Shown here: positions 1 through 8,413 of the stretch, piece by piece
How positions within the stretch are numbered: the stretch's first letter is position 1
Layout of the letters: each line of letters opens with the position of its first letter
Assembly: GCF_001482385.1 (NCBI RefSeq)
Contig: NZ_CP013612.1
Location: 620,001 to 684,000 of the forward strand
Source: Pseudoalteromonas rubra
Lineage (GTDB): Bacteria; Pseudomonadota; Gammaproteobacteria; Enterobacterales; Alteromonadaceae
DNA: 64,000 nt
Direction: 5' to 3'
Notes under the pieces: model-generated
The model's database searches: none
What the model was told of the DNA's origin: nothing
Seen by the model: the letters and a program-made list of their open reading frames with translations, nothing else
Translations under genes and position numbers: made by a program

Positions 1-480
1 GTCAACGTATTCTTTTAGCTCTTCATAGGAATAGCCATCACCCGTCACGGCATACAACACGCCATACACGTCTGCAAAGTCATCCATTACTTTGGGTGTG
101 AACACGCCAGGGGGTAGATCTGGCTTTAGATCGTTTATCTTACGCCTTAATTCGTCCCAGATCTGTTTCAGGTCTTCCTTTCGGTAGGTGCTTTTCATTT
201 CCACCGTGATCTGCGATTGTCCCGGTGATGAGACAGACGTAACGTAATCCACATAAGGCAGGCTCTGAATGGCATTCTCTATGGGATAGGTCACCTCTTC
301 CTCAACCTGTTGCGGTGATGCGCCCGGGTACACTGTGATCACCATGGCTTTTTTGAGCGTAAACTCCGGATCTTCCAGTTGCCCCAGGCCAAAGTACGAA
401 ACCGTGCCTGCTAAAAGCAACAGCAGAGCGAACATCGCACTGATCACCTTATTTTCAATAGACCATTTGGCAAGACTCAT
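1..480 (-). CDS. RND efflux transporter, inner-membrane subunit (N-terminal part only)
   Basis: Reading the complement from the ATG at 480 gives an open frame that leaves the window at position 1, so only about 160 N-terminal residues are visible. The first TM helix lies around residues 12-32 and the LEDPEFTLK and YPGASPQQVEEEVTYPIE segments are hallmark AcrB/MexB-type sequence; the rest belongs to the periplasmic porter domain. Such proteins are proton-driven trimers that export small molecules with a periplasmic adaptor and an outer-membrane channel. The start is one base after the stop of the adaptor gene at 482, so the two are translationally coupled. Substrate cannot be told from this part. 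Confidence 0.93.
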   Translation of the reverse strand, partial: MSLAKWSIENKVISAMFALLLLLAGTVSYFGLGQLEDPEFTLKKAMVITVYPGASPQQVEEEVTYPIENAIQSLPYVDYVTSVSSPGQSQITVEMKSTYRKEDLKQIWDELRRKINDLKPDLPPGVFTPKVMDDFADVYGVLYAVTGDGYSYEELKEYVD

Positions 481-481
481 T

Positions 482-1564
482 TTACAGGCCTCGCTCTTTG
501 GTCCATGGGCGTACTTTCAGGCCTTCACTAAGGTGATGAACACCGGCTGAGACAACGACATCGCCGGGCTTTAATCCACTTTTTATTTCGAAACCTTGCT
601 GGCGTAACTGACCGGGCTGGATAGCACGTTTAGACACCTGCTGGGTCTTGGGGTCGTAAATCCAGACGTAGTGGTTGCCTTTAGCTGCTTGCGTTTGATC
701 GGAAAATACAGCTTCGTTTGGTACTATGATTTCCGAAGTGCTGTGGTTGGTGATCTTGCTGGGATCGACATAAACGTGACCTGTCATCCCGGCGAGCAAA
801 TTAAAGTCTTCAGGAATAGGCAGCGAAAAGACAACCTTATAGGTAAGCGTCGCAGGGTCGGCTTGGGTATCCCACTCTTTTATATTCAGCAGATAAGATT
901 TGTCCGGGTAACCATCAAAAATGACGGTTGGATGATATTCGAGATCTTTATTAACCCGGGCAACTAATTTTTCGGGCACCTGAATGACTACGTCCATACG
1001 GTCACGTGTCTCAAGGCGTAAAATATTCTGCTTTGCGACTATATTTTCAAAGTTCTTAACGAAAACTTTGGCAATTGTACCGCCGAATGGGGCCCTGAGT
1101 TCGCTGTTTTCCAGATTGGTTTGGGCTATTTTGAATGCTGACTCAGCAACTTGTTCGTTTGCCAGTGCCTGGTCATATTCGGCTTTGCTGGCAATAGACT
1201 TTTTAAATAAAGACTCAATGCGGTTAAGCTGAGCAACTGCGAGCTCAAATTGGGCTTTGCGTTGCTGATATTGAAGTTCAAAGTCTTCCGGGTCGAGTTT
1301 CGCCAGGAGTTGCCCCTTTTGCACTTCCTGGCCGGCCAACACAGGAAACTCAATCAGCTCGCCATTGACCCGAAAAGCAAGGTATGACCCCTGGTTAGCA
1401 ACAACTTCGGCTGGAAAACTACGCAATTGGCTGGTTTGTGGGTCAGACACTGTATGTAGTTTAACTGGACGAACGACTTGACTTGTAGTGGTTTGCTGTG
1501 TGGCATCCTGACATGCGGATAATAACAACAAGGTTGGCAAAAAGAGTGCGAGTTTATTCACCAA
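482..1564 (-). CDS. RND efflux periplasmic adaptor (membrane fusion lipoprotein)
   Basis: A 360-residue HlyD/AcrA-type adaptor. The N-terminus is a lipoprotein signal (LLLLSAC, Cys18 probably lipidated). It is followed by a biotinyl-lipoyl half motif (GELIEFPVLAGQEVQKGQLLAKLDPEDF), a short alpha-hairpin rich in Gln/Ala (about residues 95-150), the second lipoyl half (NSELRAPFGGTIAKVFV) and beta-barrel/membrane-proximal domains. It would bridge the inner-membrane pump encoded downstream to an outer-membrane channel not seen here. It diverges from a LysR regulator across 93 bases, a common arrangement when the regulator controls the pump. Pump substrates are unknown. Confidence 0.93.
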   Translation of the reverse strand: MVNKLALFLPTLLLLSACQDATQQTTTSQVVRPVKLHTVSDPQTSQLRSFPAEVVANQGSYLAFRVNGELIEFPVLAGQEVQKGQLLAKLDPEDFELQYQQRKAQFELAVAQLNRIESLFKKSIASKAEYDQALANEQVAESAFKIAQTNLENSELRAPFGGTIAKVFVKNFENIVAKQNILRLETRDRMDVVIQVPEKLVARVNKDLEYHPTVIFDGYPDKSYLLNIKEWDTQADPATLTYKVVFSLPIPEDFNLLAGMTGHVYVDPSKITNHSTSEIIVPNEAVFSDQTQAAKGNHYVWIYDPKTQQVSKRAIQPGQLRQQGFEIKSGLKPGDVVVSAGVHHLSEGLKVRPWTKERGL

Positions 1565-1604
1565 AATTACTCCCTCATACTAAAACTTAGTGCAGGATAA
1601 TGAA

Positions 1605-1649
1605 TTTGGTCATAAAATAAAAATTATTAAAACTTTGGTATAAAATAAA
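1605..1649. promoter_or_regulatory. direct repeat in pump/LysR divergent intergenic region
   Basis: Two near-identical copies of TTTGGT(C)ATAAAATAAA lie at 1605-1621 and 1634-1649, starting 29 bases apart, just upstream of the LysR ATG at 1658. They sit between two divergent genes and are good candidates for regulator-binding sites that overlap both promoters. No mapped promoter elements are claimed. Confidence 0.5.
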
Positions 1650-1657
1650 TTTTATTT

Positions 1658-2554
1658 ATGAAGTTGGCTGATATTCAAGTACTCGATGCCGTCGCAAATG
1701 CACAAAGCCTGAGCGAGGCGGCAAAACATTTATATAAATCACAGCCCGCAGTCACGCAAGCGTTAAAGCGCCTGTCTGACGAACTGGGCTTTGCGTTGGT
1801 AACCCGTGAAGATTATCGGATCCGGCTTACCGAGCAGGGGAAGCGCTTCCACCAGCACGCTCAAAAGCTGCTGGAGCATCATAATCATTTAAAGAGCTTG
1901 GCGAATGAGTTCTCTCAGGGCAATGAAGCGAAATTTCGCATTTGCTATGAACCAATGTGTCATCACGAAACGTATAACGCCCGGATTAGTAGCACTTTTA
2001 AGCAATTTCCTTCGACTGAATTAGTGATTTCCAGTGGCAGACGTTTTGTTGCACTGGAGCAGGTAAACACCGGCGCCGCTGATTTAGGTATTGGGCCGTG
2101 GTTTGATTTGTTCTATGCCACTGGTGAGTTGGAATCAATCGCGATTGGCGAAACCAAGCTTGGTGTCGTAGCCAAACGTGGCTTGTTGCCCAAGCGTATG
2201 TACTATGATGAGTTGAGTCTATATCCCTGTTTGGCAATGGTAGAGAGTGGCTTCGATTTTGACAGCGAGAGGTTGGCTTATTCACGTGGATTACATGTTA
2301 TGAAGCTGGATGATGTCAGTACTATTAAACTATTCTTATCTCAGGGGGTCGGGTTTGCCCTTACCAGCCTCAATACTTGCCGACAGGAATTAGAAAGCGG
2401 CGAGTTGGAACGCATTGAGATCATAGACAGACAGCATGAGTTCACAGCAGCAATTCACGCCTTTCGCCGCCATCAGAATCACTATGGTCCAGTTGGCCGA
2501 CACTTGTGGCAACAGTTCACAGCATTAGGAGCGCAGTTTGCAAGAGGAAACTAA
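1658..2554 (+). CDS. LysR-family transcriptional regulator
   Basis: A 298-residue LTTR of normal family length. The N-terminal winged helix-turn-helix (residues 1-60) has the typical pattern ADIQVLDAVANAQSLSEAAKHLYKSQPAVTQALKRL, and a linker helix leads to a periplasmic-binding-protein-like effector domain from about residue 90. Divergent placement next to an RND pump suggests it controls that pump, which is inference. The effector is unknown. The gene overlaps the next one by 17 bases. Confidence 0.93.
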   Translation: MKLADIQVLDAVANAQSLSEAAKHLYKSQPAVTQALKRLSDELGFALVTREDYRIRLTEQGKRFHQHAQKLLEHHNHLKSLANEFSQGNEAKFRICYEPMCHHETYNARISSTFKQFPSTELVISSGRRFVALEQVNTGAADLGIGPWFDLFYATGELESIAIGETKLGVVAKRGLLPKRMYYDELSLYPCLAMVESGFDFDSERLAYSRGLHVMKLDDVSTIKLFLSQGVGFALTSLNTCRQELESGELERIEIIDRQHEFTAAIHAFRRHQNHYGPVGRHLWQQFTALGAQFARGN

Positions 2555-2855
2555 AGAGCAATTCAGAGTCAGGGTGTTTACGCTTATAGGCGCAATTCCA
2601 GTTGGAAATGTCGCAACGTACGGGCAAATTGCGGGGCTGGCCGGCGCACCTAAGCATGCCCGGGCAGTCGGTTACCTGTTAAAGCACTTACCGGCAGGGT
2701 CAAGTTTACCGTGGCACCGAGTGATTAACAGTCAGGGAAAAATTTCTTTTCCTCCCGAGAGCAGAAAGTTTATAGAGCAGAGTCAACTATTGCGCTCAGA
2801 AGGAGTGAAGGTACAGGGTGGCAAAATTGCCTTACGTCAGTACCAGTGGTGCTAA
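2538..2855 (+). CDS. alkyltransferase-like (Atl/YbaZ-type) DNA repair protein
   Basis: A 105-residue protein matching the C-terminal DNA-binding domain of O6-alkylguanine-DNA methyltransferases: IPVGNVATYGQIAGLAG helix-turn-helix, arginine-finger region HARAVGYLL, and the active-site segment. The catalytic PCHRV motif reads PWHRV, so the acceptor Cys is Trp. That is the signature of Atl proteins, which bind O6-alkylguanine and flag it for nucleotide excision repair instead of repairing it directly. The start is TTG at 2538, inside the end of the LysR gene. The next two downstream genes are also linked to light or DNA damage. Confidence 0.9.
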   Translation: MQEETKEQFRVRVFTLIGAIPVGNVATYGQIAGLAGAPKHARAVGYLLKHLPAGSSLPWHRVINSQGKISFPPESRKFIEQSQLLRSEGVKVQGGKIALRQYQWC

Positions 2856-2889
2856 ATTTATCCGTCATTTTTGAGTTATGGAGAGAGCA

Positions 2890-3861
2890 ATGATAGAGCA
2901 AGCTTTTAACTTCAGCAGTCCCATTAAAATAGGGATAAGTGCGTGTCTTGCCGGAGACAAAGTCCGTTTTGATTCAGGGCATAAACGTAGCAATTTTTGT
3001 ATGGATGAACTGGCACAGTACGTTGAATATGTCCGCTTTTGTCCAGAGGTAGCTATCGGATTACCTATCCCACGAAAAACCATCCGTCAGGTCAGAGTGG
3101 AGGACGTTATCAAAGTTGGGCCTGCACACAGTGATGAAGACTATGCCCCCGACCTGGCTGAATATGGGAAGAAGGTTTCCGAGGACCATGGTAGTCAGCT
3201 GTCTGGTTATATTTTTTGTGCTAAAAGCCCCAGTTGCGGTATGGAACGGGTCAAGATCTACAATGAAGCAGAGACAGGTAATACCTCTGAAGGCATAGGC
3301 ATATTCGCCGAACAGATCATGGCGCGCAACCCGTTATTACCTTGTGAGGAAAATGGCCGCCTGAATGATATGCATCTCAGAGAAAATTTTGTGATGCGGG
3401 TTTACGTTTACAAGAGCTGGCAAGATTTGGTGGTTTCCAATCCTGGCTTACATGAATTGACCAATTTCCATGCCCGCCATAAGTACTTGCTGATGAGCCA
3501 TAATTACGAGGCCTATCGTGATCTCGGCAGGCTGCTTGCTGAGGGCAAAGGGGTCGCGCTTGATGAACTTAGAAAGGCGTACATCAGCGGTTTGATGGAG
3601 GCGTTGTCGAGCCCGGCAAGGCGCAAGGATCAGGCTAACACTTTATCGCATTTACAGGGGTATTTTAAAAAAGTATTAGGTAAAGTCGAAAAGCAGGAGC
3701 TGTGCCGTGCGATTGATGACTATCGTATTGGTCAGGTTCCATTACAGGTCCCACTCACCTTATTGCGTCATCATTTGATCATGCACCCCAATGACTACCT
3801 GATGCAGCAGGTCTATTTTCATCCCTATCCCAATGAGCTTAAATTGAGGTTCGCGATTTAA
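2890..3861 (+). CDS. rudS: RudS-type tRNA 4-thiouridine desulfidase (DUF523/TudS + DUF1722)
   Basis: A two-domain protein of 323 residues from the ATG at 2890; this start has a GGAGAG ribosome site just upstream, better than the in-frame ATG at 2878. Residues about 10-160 are a DUF523/TudS desulfidase domain with likely [4Fe-4S] ligands Cys19 (SACLAG), Cys51 (FCPE) and Cys116 (SPSCGM). Residues about 190-310 are DUF1722 (HARHKYLLMSHN). Fusions of this kind have been described as RudS, which removes sulfur from 4-thiouridine in tRNA and lowers near-UV growth delay, with DUF1722 binding tRNA. The stop overlaps the photolyase start by one base (TAATG), so the two are co-translated, which fits a role in light response. 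Confidence 0.85.
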   Translation: MIEQAFNFSSPIKIGISACLAGDKVRFDSGHKRSNFCMDELAQYVEYVRFCPEVAIGLPIPRKTIRQVRVEDVIKVGPAHSDEDYAPDLAEYGKKVSEDHGSQLSGYIFCAKSPSCGMERVKIYNEAETGNTSEGIGIFAEQIMARNPLLPCEENGRLNDMHLRENFVMRVYVYKSWQDLVVSNPGLHELTNFHARHKYLLMSHNYEAYRDLGRLLAEGKGVALDELRKAYISGLMEALSSPARRKDQANTLSHLQGYFKKVLGKVEKQELCRAIDDYRIGQVPLQVPLTLLRHHLIMHPNDYLMQQVYFHPYPNELKLRFAI

Positions 3862-5240
3862 TGTCTACATTATTTTGGTTTCGGCGTGATTTACGTGTTT
3901 TTGGCAACGAAGCGCTCATAGCCGCAGTCGAAAATGGTGCCCGGGATGCACTCTTTTTGGTGTGCGAGCAGCAGTGGCAAGCGCACAATGCGGCACCTGT
4001 TCAGGTTGATTTACTTAAGCGACGGGTTAATTGGCTTGGGCATACATTGGCCAAGTTAGGTGTTCGTTTGCACGTGATTGATGCGGGTGATTTTACTCAA
4101 GTGCCATCCCTGATGTCTCAGTTTTGTCAGGCAAACGGCGTAGTGCAGGTTTACGCGAACCGCGAATATGAAGTGAACGAACAAGGCCGAGACAACGCCT
4201 GTCAGCAAGCCGGTGTGAAATTGCAATTATTTGATGGTGATTTGATTGCACCACCCGGTAGTGTAACGACGGCCAGCAATGAAATGTACAAAGTGTTTAC
4301 GCCATTTAAAAAGGCCTGGCTTAAACAGTATGAGCAACAGCATTTTTACCTGCCTGGTTGGCCTGAGATAGACGTAGCTCCATTTGAGTGGGAAACCCCA
4401 GAGTTACTTATAGGGGAGGGTATTTCAGATAAATGGCCTGTTGACGATGAAACCCTGGTAAAAGTTGTCCAGGCGTTTATTCAGGAAAAAATGGTTGATT
4501 ACAAAGCTAATCGGGATTTCCCTGGTGTAAAAGGTACCTCCGGGCTCAGCCCTTACCTTGCACTGGGGATTGTGTCGGTGAAGCAGCTACTGGCAGAAAG
4601 CCAGCTCCATTTTCCAGACCTGTTCCTGATGACCAGTGCACCTGCGTTTAGCTGGGTTAATGAGTTGATTTGGCGCGAGTTCTACCGACACCTTATCTGT
4701 GCTTATCCAAAGTTATGTAAAGGGGTTAATTTTAACGAGAAGTATAACCACGTTGACTGGCGACAGGACGATGCGCAATTTACAGCCTGGTGCGAGGGCA
4801 ACACAGGGTACCCGATTGTAGATGCTGCAATGCGTCAGCTTAACCAGACCGGGTGGATGCACAATCGTTTACGCATGATTGTAGCAAGCTTCTTAACCAA
4901 GCATTTGTTGATAGACTGGCGTAAGGGCGAGCACTATTTTATGAGTAAACTGATTGATGGTGATCTGGCAAGCAATAACGGTGGTTGGCAATGGGCTGCC
5001 AGTACCGGGTGTGATGCGCAACCTTATTTTCGGATCTTTAATCCTATTAGCCAAAGTGAAAAGTTCGATCCGCAAGGCGATTTTATTCGTAAATTTGTGC
5101 CAGAGCTGAATGATGTCCCGGCAAAATCAATCCATTTTCCGCATGAATATTTACGGGCATTTGGCATCAGTGGTTACATGAATCCGATAGTTGAACATAA
5201 AGCCGCGCGCGAAAGAGCGCTTGCGGCGTTTAAGGTTTAA
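3861..5240 (+). CDS. phrB: deoxyribodipyrimidine photolyase (class I CPD)
   Basis: A 459-residue photolyase. The N-terminal antenna-cofactor domain begins with LFWFRRDLRVFGNEAL. The C-terminal FAD domain carries GTSGLSPYLALGIVS, WVNELIWREFYRHL, the GNTGYPIVDAAMRQL block, the WMHNRLRMIVASFLTKHL block and GDLASNNGGWQWAASTGCD. It uses blue/near-UV light to split cyclobutane pyrimidine dimers. Length and motifs fit the E. coli PhrB class, not a cryptochrome-DASH. Translational coupling to the upstream rudS gene makes one light-damage operon. Confidence 0.96.
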   Translation: MSTLFWFRRDLRVFGNEALIAAVENGARDALFLVCEQQWQAHNAAPVQVDLLKRRVNWLGHTLAKLGVRLHVIDAGDFTQVPSLMSQFCQANGVVQVYANREYEVNEQGRDNACQQAGVKLQLFDGDLIAPPGSVTTASNEMYKVFTPFKKAWLKQYEQQHFYLPGWPEIDVAPFEWETPELLIGEGISDKWPVDDETLVKVVQAFIQEKMVDYKANRDFPGVKGTSGLSPYLALGIVSVKQLLAESQLHFPDLFLMTSAPAFSWVNELIWREFYRHLICAYPKLCKGVNFNEKYNHVDWRQDDAQFTAWCEGNTGYPIVDAAMRQLNQTGWMHNRLRMIVASFLTKHLLIDWRKGEHYFMSKLIDGDLASNNGGWQWAASTGCDAQPYFRIFNPISQSEKFDPQGDFIRKFVPELNDVPAKSIHFPHEYLRAFGISGYMNPIVEHKAARERALAAFKV

Positions 5241-5471
5241 CCTGTGATTGATGTTTCCCTTCAGCTCAGGTTTGACGCGGGGTGAGACGAGGTGCATGAA
5301 AAGCGAACAAAAAGTGCGTATTTTTGTGCCCGTTATGATTACATCCCCGTCAGATAAGGCGAAATAGCGTAAATATTTTAGTTAAAACGGGATTTTAGGC
5401 TTGCACAAAGAAAAAAAATGGATAACCATAGATTCCGCTTCGGCAAATTATAAAAACATAGGAATTATACA

Positions 5472-5747
5472 ATGAATAAAGCTCAACTAGTTGAAAAGAT
5501 GGCGGCTGACGCTGAGATCTCAAAAGCTGCAGCGACACGCGCGCTGGAAGCATTCACTGGTGCTGTAACTCAGTCTCTTAAAGATGGTAACTCAGTGGCA
5601 CTGGTTGGTTTTGGCACTTTCTCTGTAAAAGAGCGTGCAGCGCGTACGGGTCGTAACCCGCAAACTGGCGCTGAAATCCAAATTCCAGCGGCAAATATCC
5701 CTTCTTTCAAAGCGGGTAAAGGCCTTAAGGATCAAGTTAATCCTTAA
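5472..5747 (+). CDS. hupB: DNA-binding protein HU
   Basis: A 91-residue histone-like protein with the canonical start [11 protein letters not shown], the [26 protein letters not shown] beta-arm and the [11 protein letters not shown] end. It binds DNA non-specifically as a dimer and bends it. Codon use is strongly biased, as expected for an abundant protein. It is followed immediately by a strong terminator and is probably monocistronic; the 231 bases upstream hold its promoter. HU-alpha versus HU-beta cannot be settled firmly from sequence alone; HU-beta is preferred. Confidence 0.93.
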   Translation: MNKAQLVEKMAADAEISKAAATRALEAFTGAVTQSLKDGNSVALVGFGTFSVKERAARTGRNPQTGAEIQIPAANIPSFKAGKGLKDQVNP

Positions 5748-5750
5748 TAG

Positions 5751-5776
5751 AAAAAAGGGGCTTAAGCCCCTTTTTT
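5751..5776 (+). terminator. Rho-independent terminator after HU (bidirectional)
   Basis: A perfect inverted repeat AAAAAAGGGGCTTAAGCCCC followed by a run of T. It ends HU transcription and, as a symmetric element, can also serve ilvH coming from the other strand. Confidence 0.93.
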
Positions 5777-5792
5777 AGCTCTCCATATCCTG

Positions 5793-6290
5793 TTATCCCT
5801 TGAGTGCTTTATCACCTCTCCCTATTCCCACAGTACCAGAACGAACCACCTCAATAATATCGCTCTCGTGTCTAAGCATATCCAGAAATGACGCTATTTT
5901 GTCGCTGCTACTGGCCAGCTGAACCGTATAGCTGCGTTTACCCATGTCCAGTATCGTCCCCCCAAATACGTCTGTAACACGTGTAACAGAGGCTCTGGTT
6001 TGTTCGTTACCAGCAAATACTTTGACCAGTAACAGTTCTCTTTCGATGTGGCTGGAGTCCGTTAAGTCAATGATCTTAAGTACATCAACCAGCTTGTTTA
6101 CTTGTTTGGTTATCTGTTCTACCACCCGGTCGTCACCCTGAGTTGTAATGGTGATCCGCGATAGTGTCGTGTCATCGGTTGTGCCCACTGTAAGGCTGTC
6201 GATGTTGTATGCGCGTTGTGAAAATAACCCCACTATGCGAGACAAAGCACCGGGTTCGTTTTCTAGTAATATAGATAATATTCTGCGCAT
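5793..6290 (-). CDS. ilvH: acetolactate synthase III small (regulatory) subunit
   Basis: A 165-residue protein from the ATG at 6290 ([33 protein letters not shown]). The N-terminal ACT domain holds the valine-feedback site (residues about 1-80), followed by the C-terminal regulatory half. It binds IlvI and raises its activity. The start overlaps the ilvI stop in TAATG, so translation is coupled. An upstream in-frame start at 6317 would add nine residues inside ilvI and is disfavoured. Confidence 0.95.
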   Translation of the reverse strand: MRRILSILLENEPGALSRIVGLFSQRAYNIDSLTVGTTDDTTLSRITITTQGDDRVVEQITKQVNKLVDVLKIIDLTDSSHIERELLLVKVFAGNEQTRASVTRVTDVFGGTILDMGKRSYTVQLASSSDKIASFLDMLRHESDIIEVVRSGTVGIGRGDKALKG

Positions 6291-8011
6291 TATGCTTTTA
6301 CTCCCTTTTTCAGCCACATATCATCGATGGCACCTAATTTGATTTGCATCGGATAAACGTGTTCATTTTCGTCCACACGAATATCAAGGAACACCAGTCT
6401 GTCGGTAATTGAAAAGGCTCTCGCCAGTGCATCGTCCAGCTCATCAGGGTGATCTACTCGGATCCCAATGTGGCCATAACTTTCGGCCAAAGCCACAAAA
6501 TCAGGCAGAGAATCCATGTAAGAGCTGGAGTGGCGCCCACCGTACATCATATCCTGCCATTGCCTAACCATGCCCAGAGAGCGGTTGTTTAAAGAGATTA
6601 TTTTGACATTCAGGCCGTACTGAAGACAGGTAGAAAGTTCCTGAATGTTCATCTGTATTGAGCCATCTCCCGTTACACATACGACGTCAGCTTCGGGGTA
6701 GGCAACTTTCACCCCCATTGCAGCGGGCAGGCCAAAGCCCATGGTGCCAAGGCCGCCTGAATTGATCCATTGTCTTGGGTTTTTAAATGGATAATATTGA
6801 GCGGCAAACATCTGGTGCTGGCCAACATCTGAGCTGATATAGGCATTGCCCTGAGTAATTTTGTAAAGCTTCTCTATGACCGTTTGCGGTTTAATAACGT
6901 TGCCTTGTACATCATAAGCCAGGCAGCGTTGCTCTCGCCATGCCGTGATTTGTTGCCACCAGGACTCTTGGGCAGCTCTGTCGATACGTAGTGCGCTTTT
7001 ATCTATGGCGCTTTGTAATTGTGAAAGTACGGTCTCCAAGCTGCCAACGACGGGAATGTGTGCCTGAATTGTTTTTGAGATTGAAGTAGGGTCAACATCA
7101 ACATGGACTATGGTTGCATCTGGGCAAAACTTTTTGACGTTATTGGTTACCCGATCATCAAATCGTGCACCCAATGCCAGTATCACGTCGGCGTTGGCCA
7201 TCGCTTTGTTGGCTTCTAATGAGCCGTGCATACCCAACATACCGATAAAGTTAGGATGTGTGCCGCTGATCCCACCCAGGCCCATTAAGGTGTTGGTAAT
7301 GGGCGCGTTTAGGGTCTCGACCAGTTCAGTTAGTTGCTCAGAGGTATTGGAAAGAATGATACCGCCCCCTGAATACACAACCAGGCGTTTGGCGCCCAAA
7401 ATTGCATCGACCGCTTTTTTGATCTGACGCGAATGCCCTTTAGAGCTTGGGCTATAAGTGCGCATATCAATTCGAGCGGGCATTTCGTAGATGTATTTAA
7501 GTTGCGGGTTGAGAATGTCTTTGGGCAACTCAACGACGACAGGCCCTGGTCTGCCAGAACTTGCCAGATAAAAAGCTTTTGCCAGTACAGTCGGGATCTG
7601 TTGGGCGTCACGGCAGTTAAAACTGTGCTTAACAATTGGGCGCGAACAGCCGACAATGTCTGTTTCCTGGAACGCATCATCGCCAATTAAATTAGAAGGC
7701 ACCTGGCCTGACAGTACAACCATAGGGATACTGTCCATGTAGGCCGTGGCAATGCCTGTTACACAGTTGGTCGCACCCGGGCCGGACGTGGCAAGTACGA
7801 CTCCGGTCTTTCCGGTACTTCTGGCGTAGCCATCGGCCATATGCGTTGCTGCCTGTTCATGTCTCACCAGAATATGTTCGATGTCATCTTGTGCAAATAG
7901 TGCATCATAAAGATCTAATACCGATCCGCCTGGGTAGCCAAATATATAGTCAACATCGAGTTCGGTCAGTGCCTTAACTACTAGCTCTGAGCCATTAAAT
8001 TGCTCATTCAT
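6290..8011 (-). CDS. ilvI: acetolactate synthase III large (catalytic) subunit
   Basis: A 573-residue ThDP enzyme that condenses pyruvate to acetolactate, or pyruvate with 2-oxobutyrate, in valine, leucine and isoleucine synthesis. Visible blocks are the catalytic-Glu region [16 protein letters not shown], the FAD/central domain, and the ThDP motif [17 protein letters not shown] with the conserved GDG. The start is the ATG at 8011 (MNEQFNGSE), preceded by AGGAATGAGGT; an in-frame TTG at 8029 is weaker. It sits downstream of a branched-chain leader peptide and attenuator, so expression should depend on Val/Leu/Ile-tRNA charging. Confidence 0.96.
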   Translation of the reverse strand: MNEQFNGSELVVKALTELDVDYIFGYPGGSVLDLYDALFAQDDIEHILVRHEQAATHMADGYARSTGKTGVVLATSGPGATNCVTGIATAYMDSIPMVVLSGQVPSNLIGDDAFQETDIVGCSRPIVKHSFNCRDAQQIPTVLAKAFYLASSGRPGPVVVELPKDILNPQLKYIYEMPARIDMRTYSPSSKGHSRQIKKAVDAILGAKRLVVYSGGGIILSNTSEQLTELVETLNAPITNTLMGLGGISGTHPNFIGMLGMHGSLEANKAMANADVILALGARFDDRVTNNVKKFCPDATIVHVDVDPTSISKTIQAHIPVVGSLETVLSQLQSAIDKSALRIDRAAQESWWQQITAWREQRCLAYDVQGNVIKPQTVIEKLYKITQGNAYISSDVGQHQMFAAQYYPFKNPRQWINSGGLGTMGFGLPAAMGVKVAYPEADVVCVTGDGSIQMNIQELSTCLQYGLNVKIISLNNRSLGMVRQWQDMMYGGRHSSSYMDSLPDFVALAESYGHIGIRVDHPDELDDALARAFSITDRLVFLDIRVDENEHVYPMQIKLGAIDDMWLKKGVKA

Positions 8012-8045
8012 TACCTCATTCCTCAGCAAAATTTAAATTAAAGGC

Positions 8046-8070
8046 AAAAAAAAACCCCGCTGGTGCGGGG
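8046..8070 (-). terminator. ilv attenuator (leader terminator)
   Basis: On the minus strand a GC-rich stem, GCGGGG-type arms at 8055-8060 and 8065-8070 with a four-base loop, is followed by nine T. It lies between the leader peptide stop and ilvI, exactly where a transcription attenuator is expected. Confidence 0.9.
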
Positions 8071-8087
8071 TCTGTGCAAACGTTCGC

Positions 8088-8159
8088 TCACAACGGCCCC
8101 GCCGGACTTATCACTAAGACCAGTACGAGTACCACAACTGTGAAGAATAGAGTTTGCAT
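8088..8159 (-). CDS. ilv operon leader peptide
   Basis: A 23-codon ORF on the minus strand, starting at the ATG at 8159 and ending with TGA at 8088-8090. Its middle is a run of branched-chain residues, TVVVLVLVLVI: six Val, four Leu (a fifth and sixth lie outside the run) and one Ile. A terminator hairpin follows 17 bases after the stop. This is the classical architecture of branched-chain amino-acid attenuation: ribosome stalling at Val/Leu/Ile codons when charged tRNA is scarce would favour an antiterminator and read-through into ilvIH. The ribosome-binding site is weak. Confidence 0.88.
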   Translation of the reverse strand: MQTLFFTVVVLVLVLVISPAGPL

Positions 8160-8197
8160 GTTTAATGTCTGCGTAAAAGTTTAATCTGATATTCTTT

Positions 8198-8226
8198 ATT
8201 TAAAGGCTTATATGCGGCAGTGTCAA
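8198..8226 (-). promoter_or_regulatory. probable sigma70 promoter of the ilv operon
   Basis: On the minus strand a perfect -35 TTGACA (8221-8226) is followed after 17 bases by TTAAAT (8198-8203), placing transcription start about 30 bases before the leader-peptide ATG. Confidence 0.65.
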
Positions 8227-8413
8227 GGCTCAAAAATGAACAAAGTGCATTAATATACCTTTTTGGTGTTTTAAATGTTGAAATATAGTATTTCACTACG
8301 TCAATTTGTAATATTGGTGGATAATTAATGCGTTTTTTGGTGGCTGCAGGAGGTTAGAAATATCTTCTTCAACCTGCTACTATCGTGAACACTATCGCAT
8401 TGGGTAAATCAGT

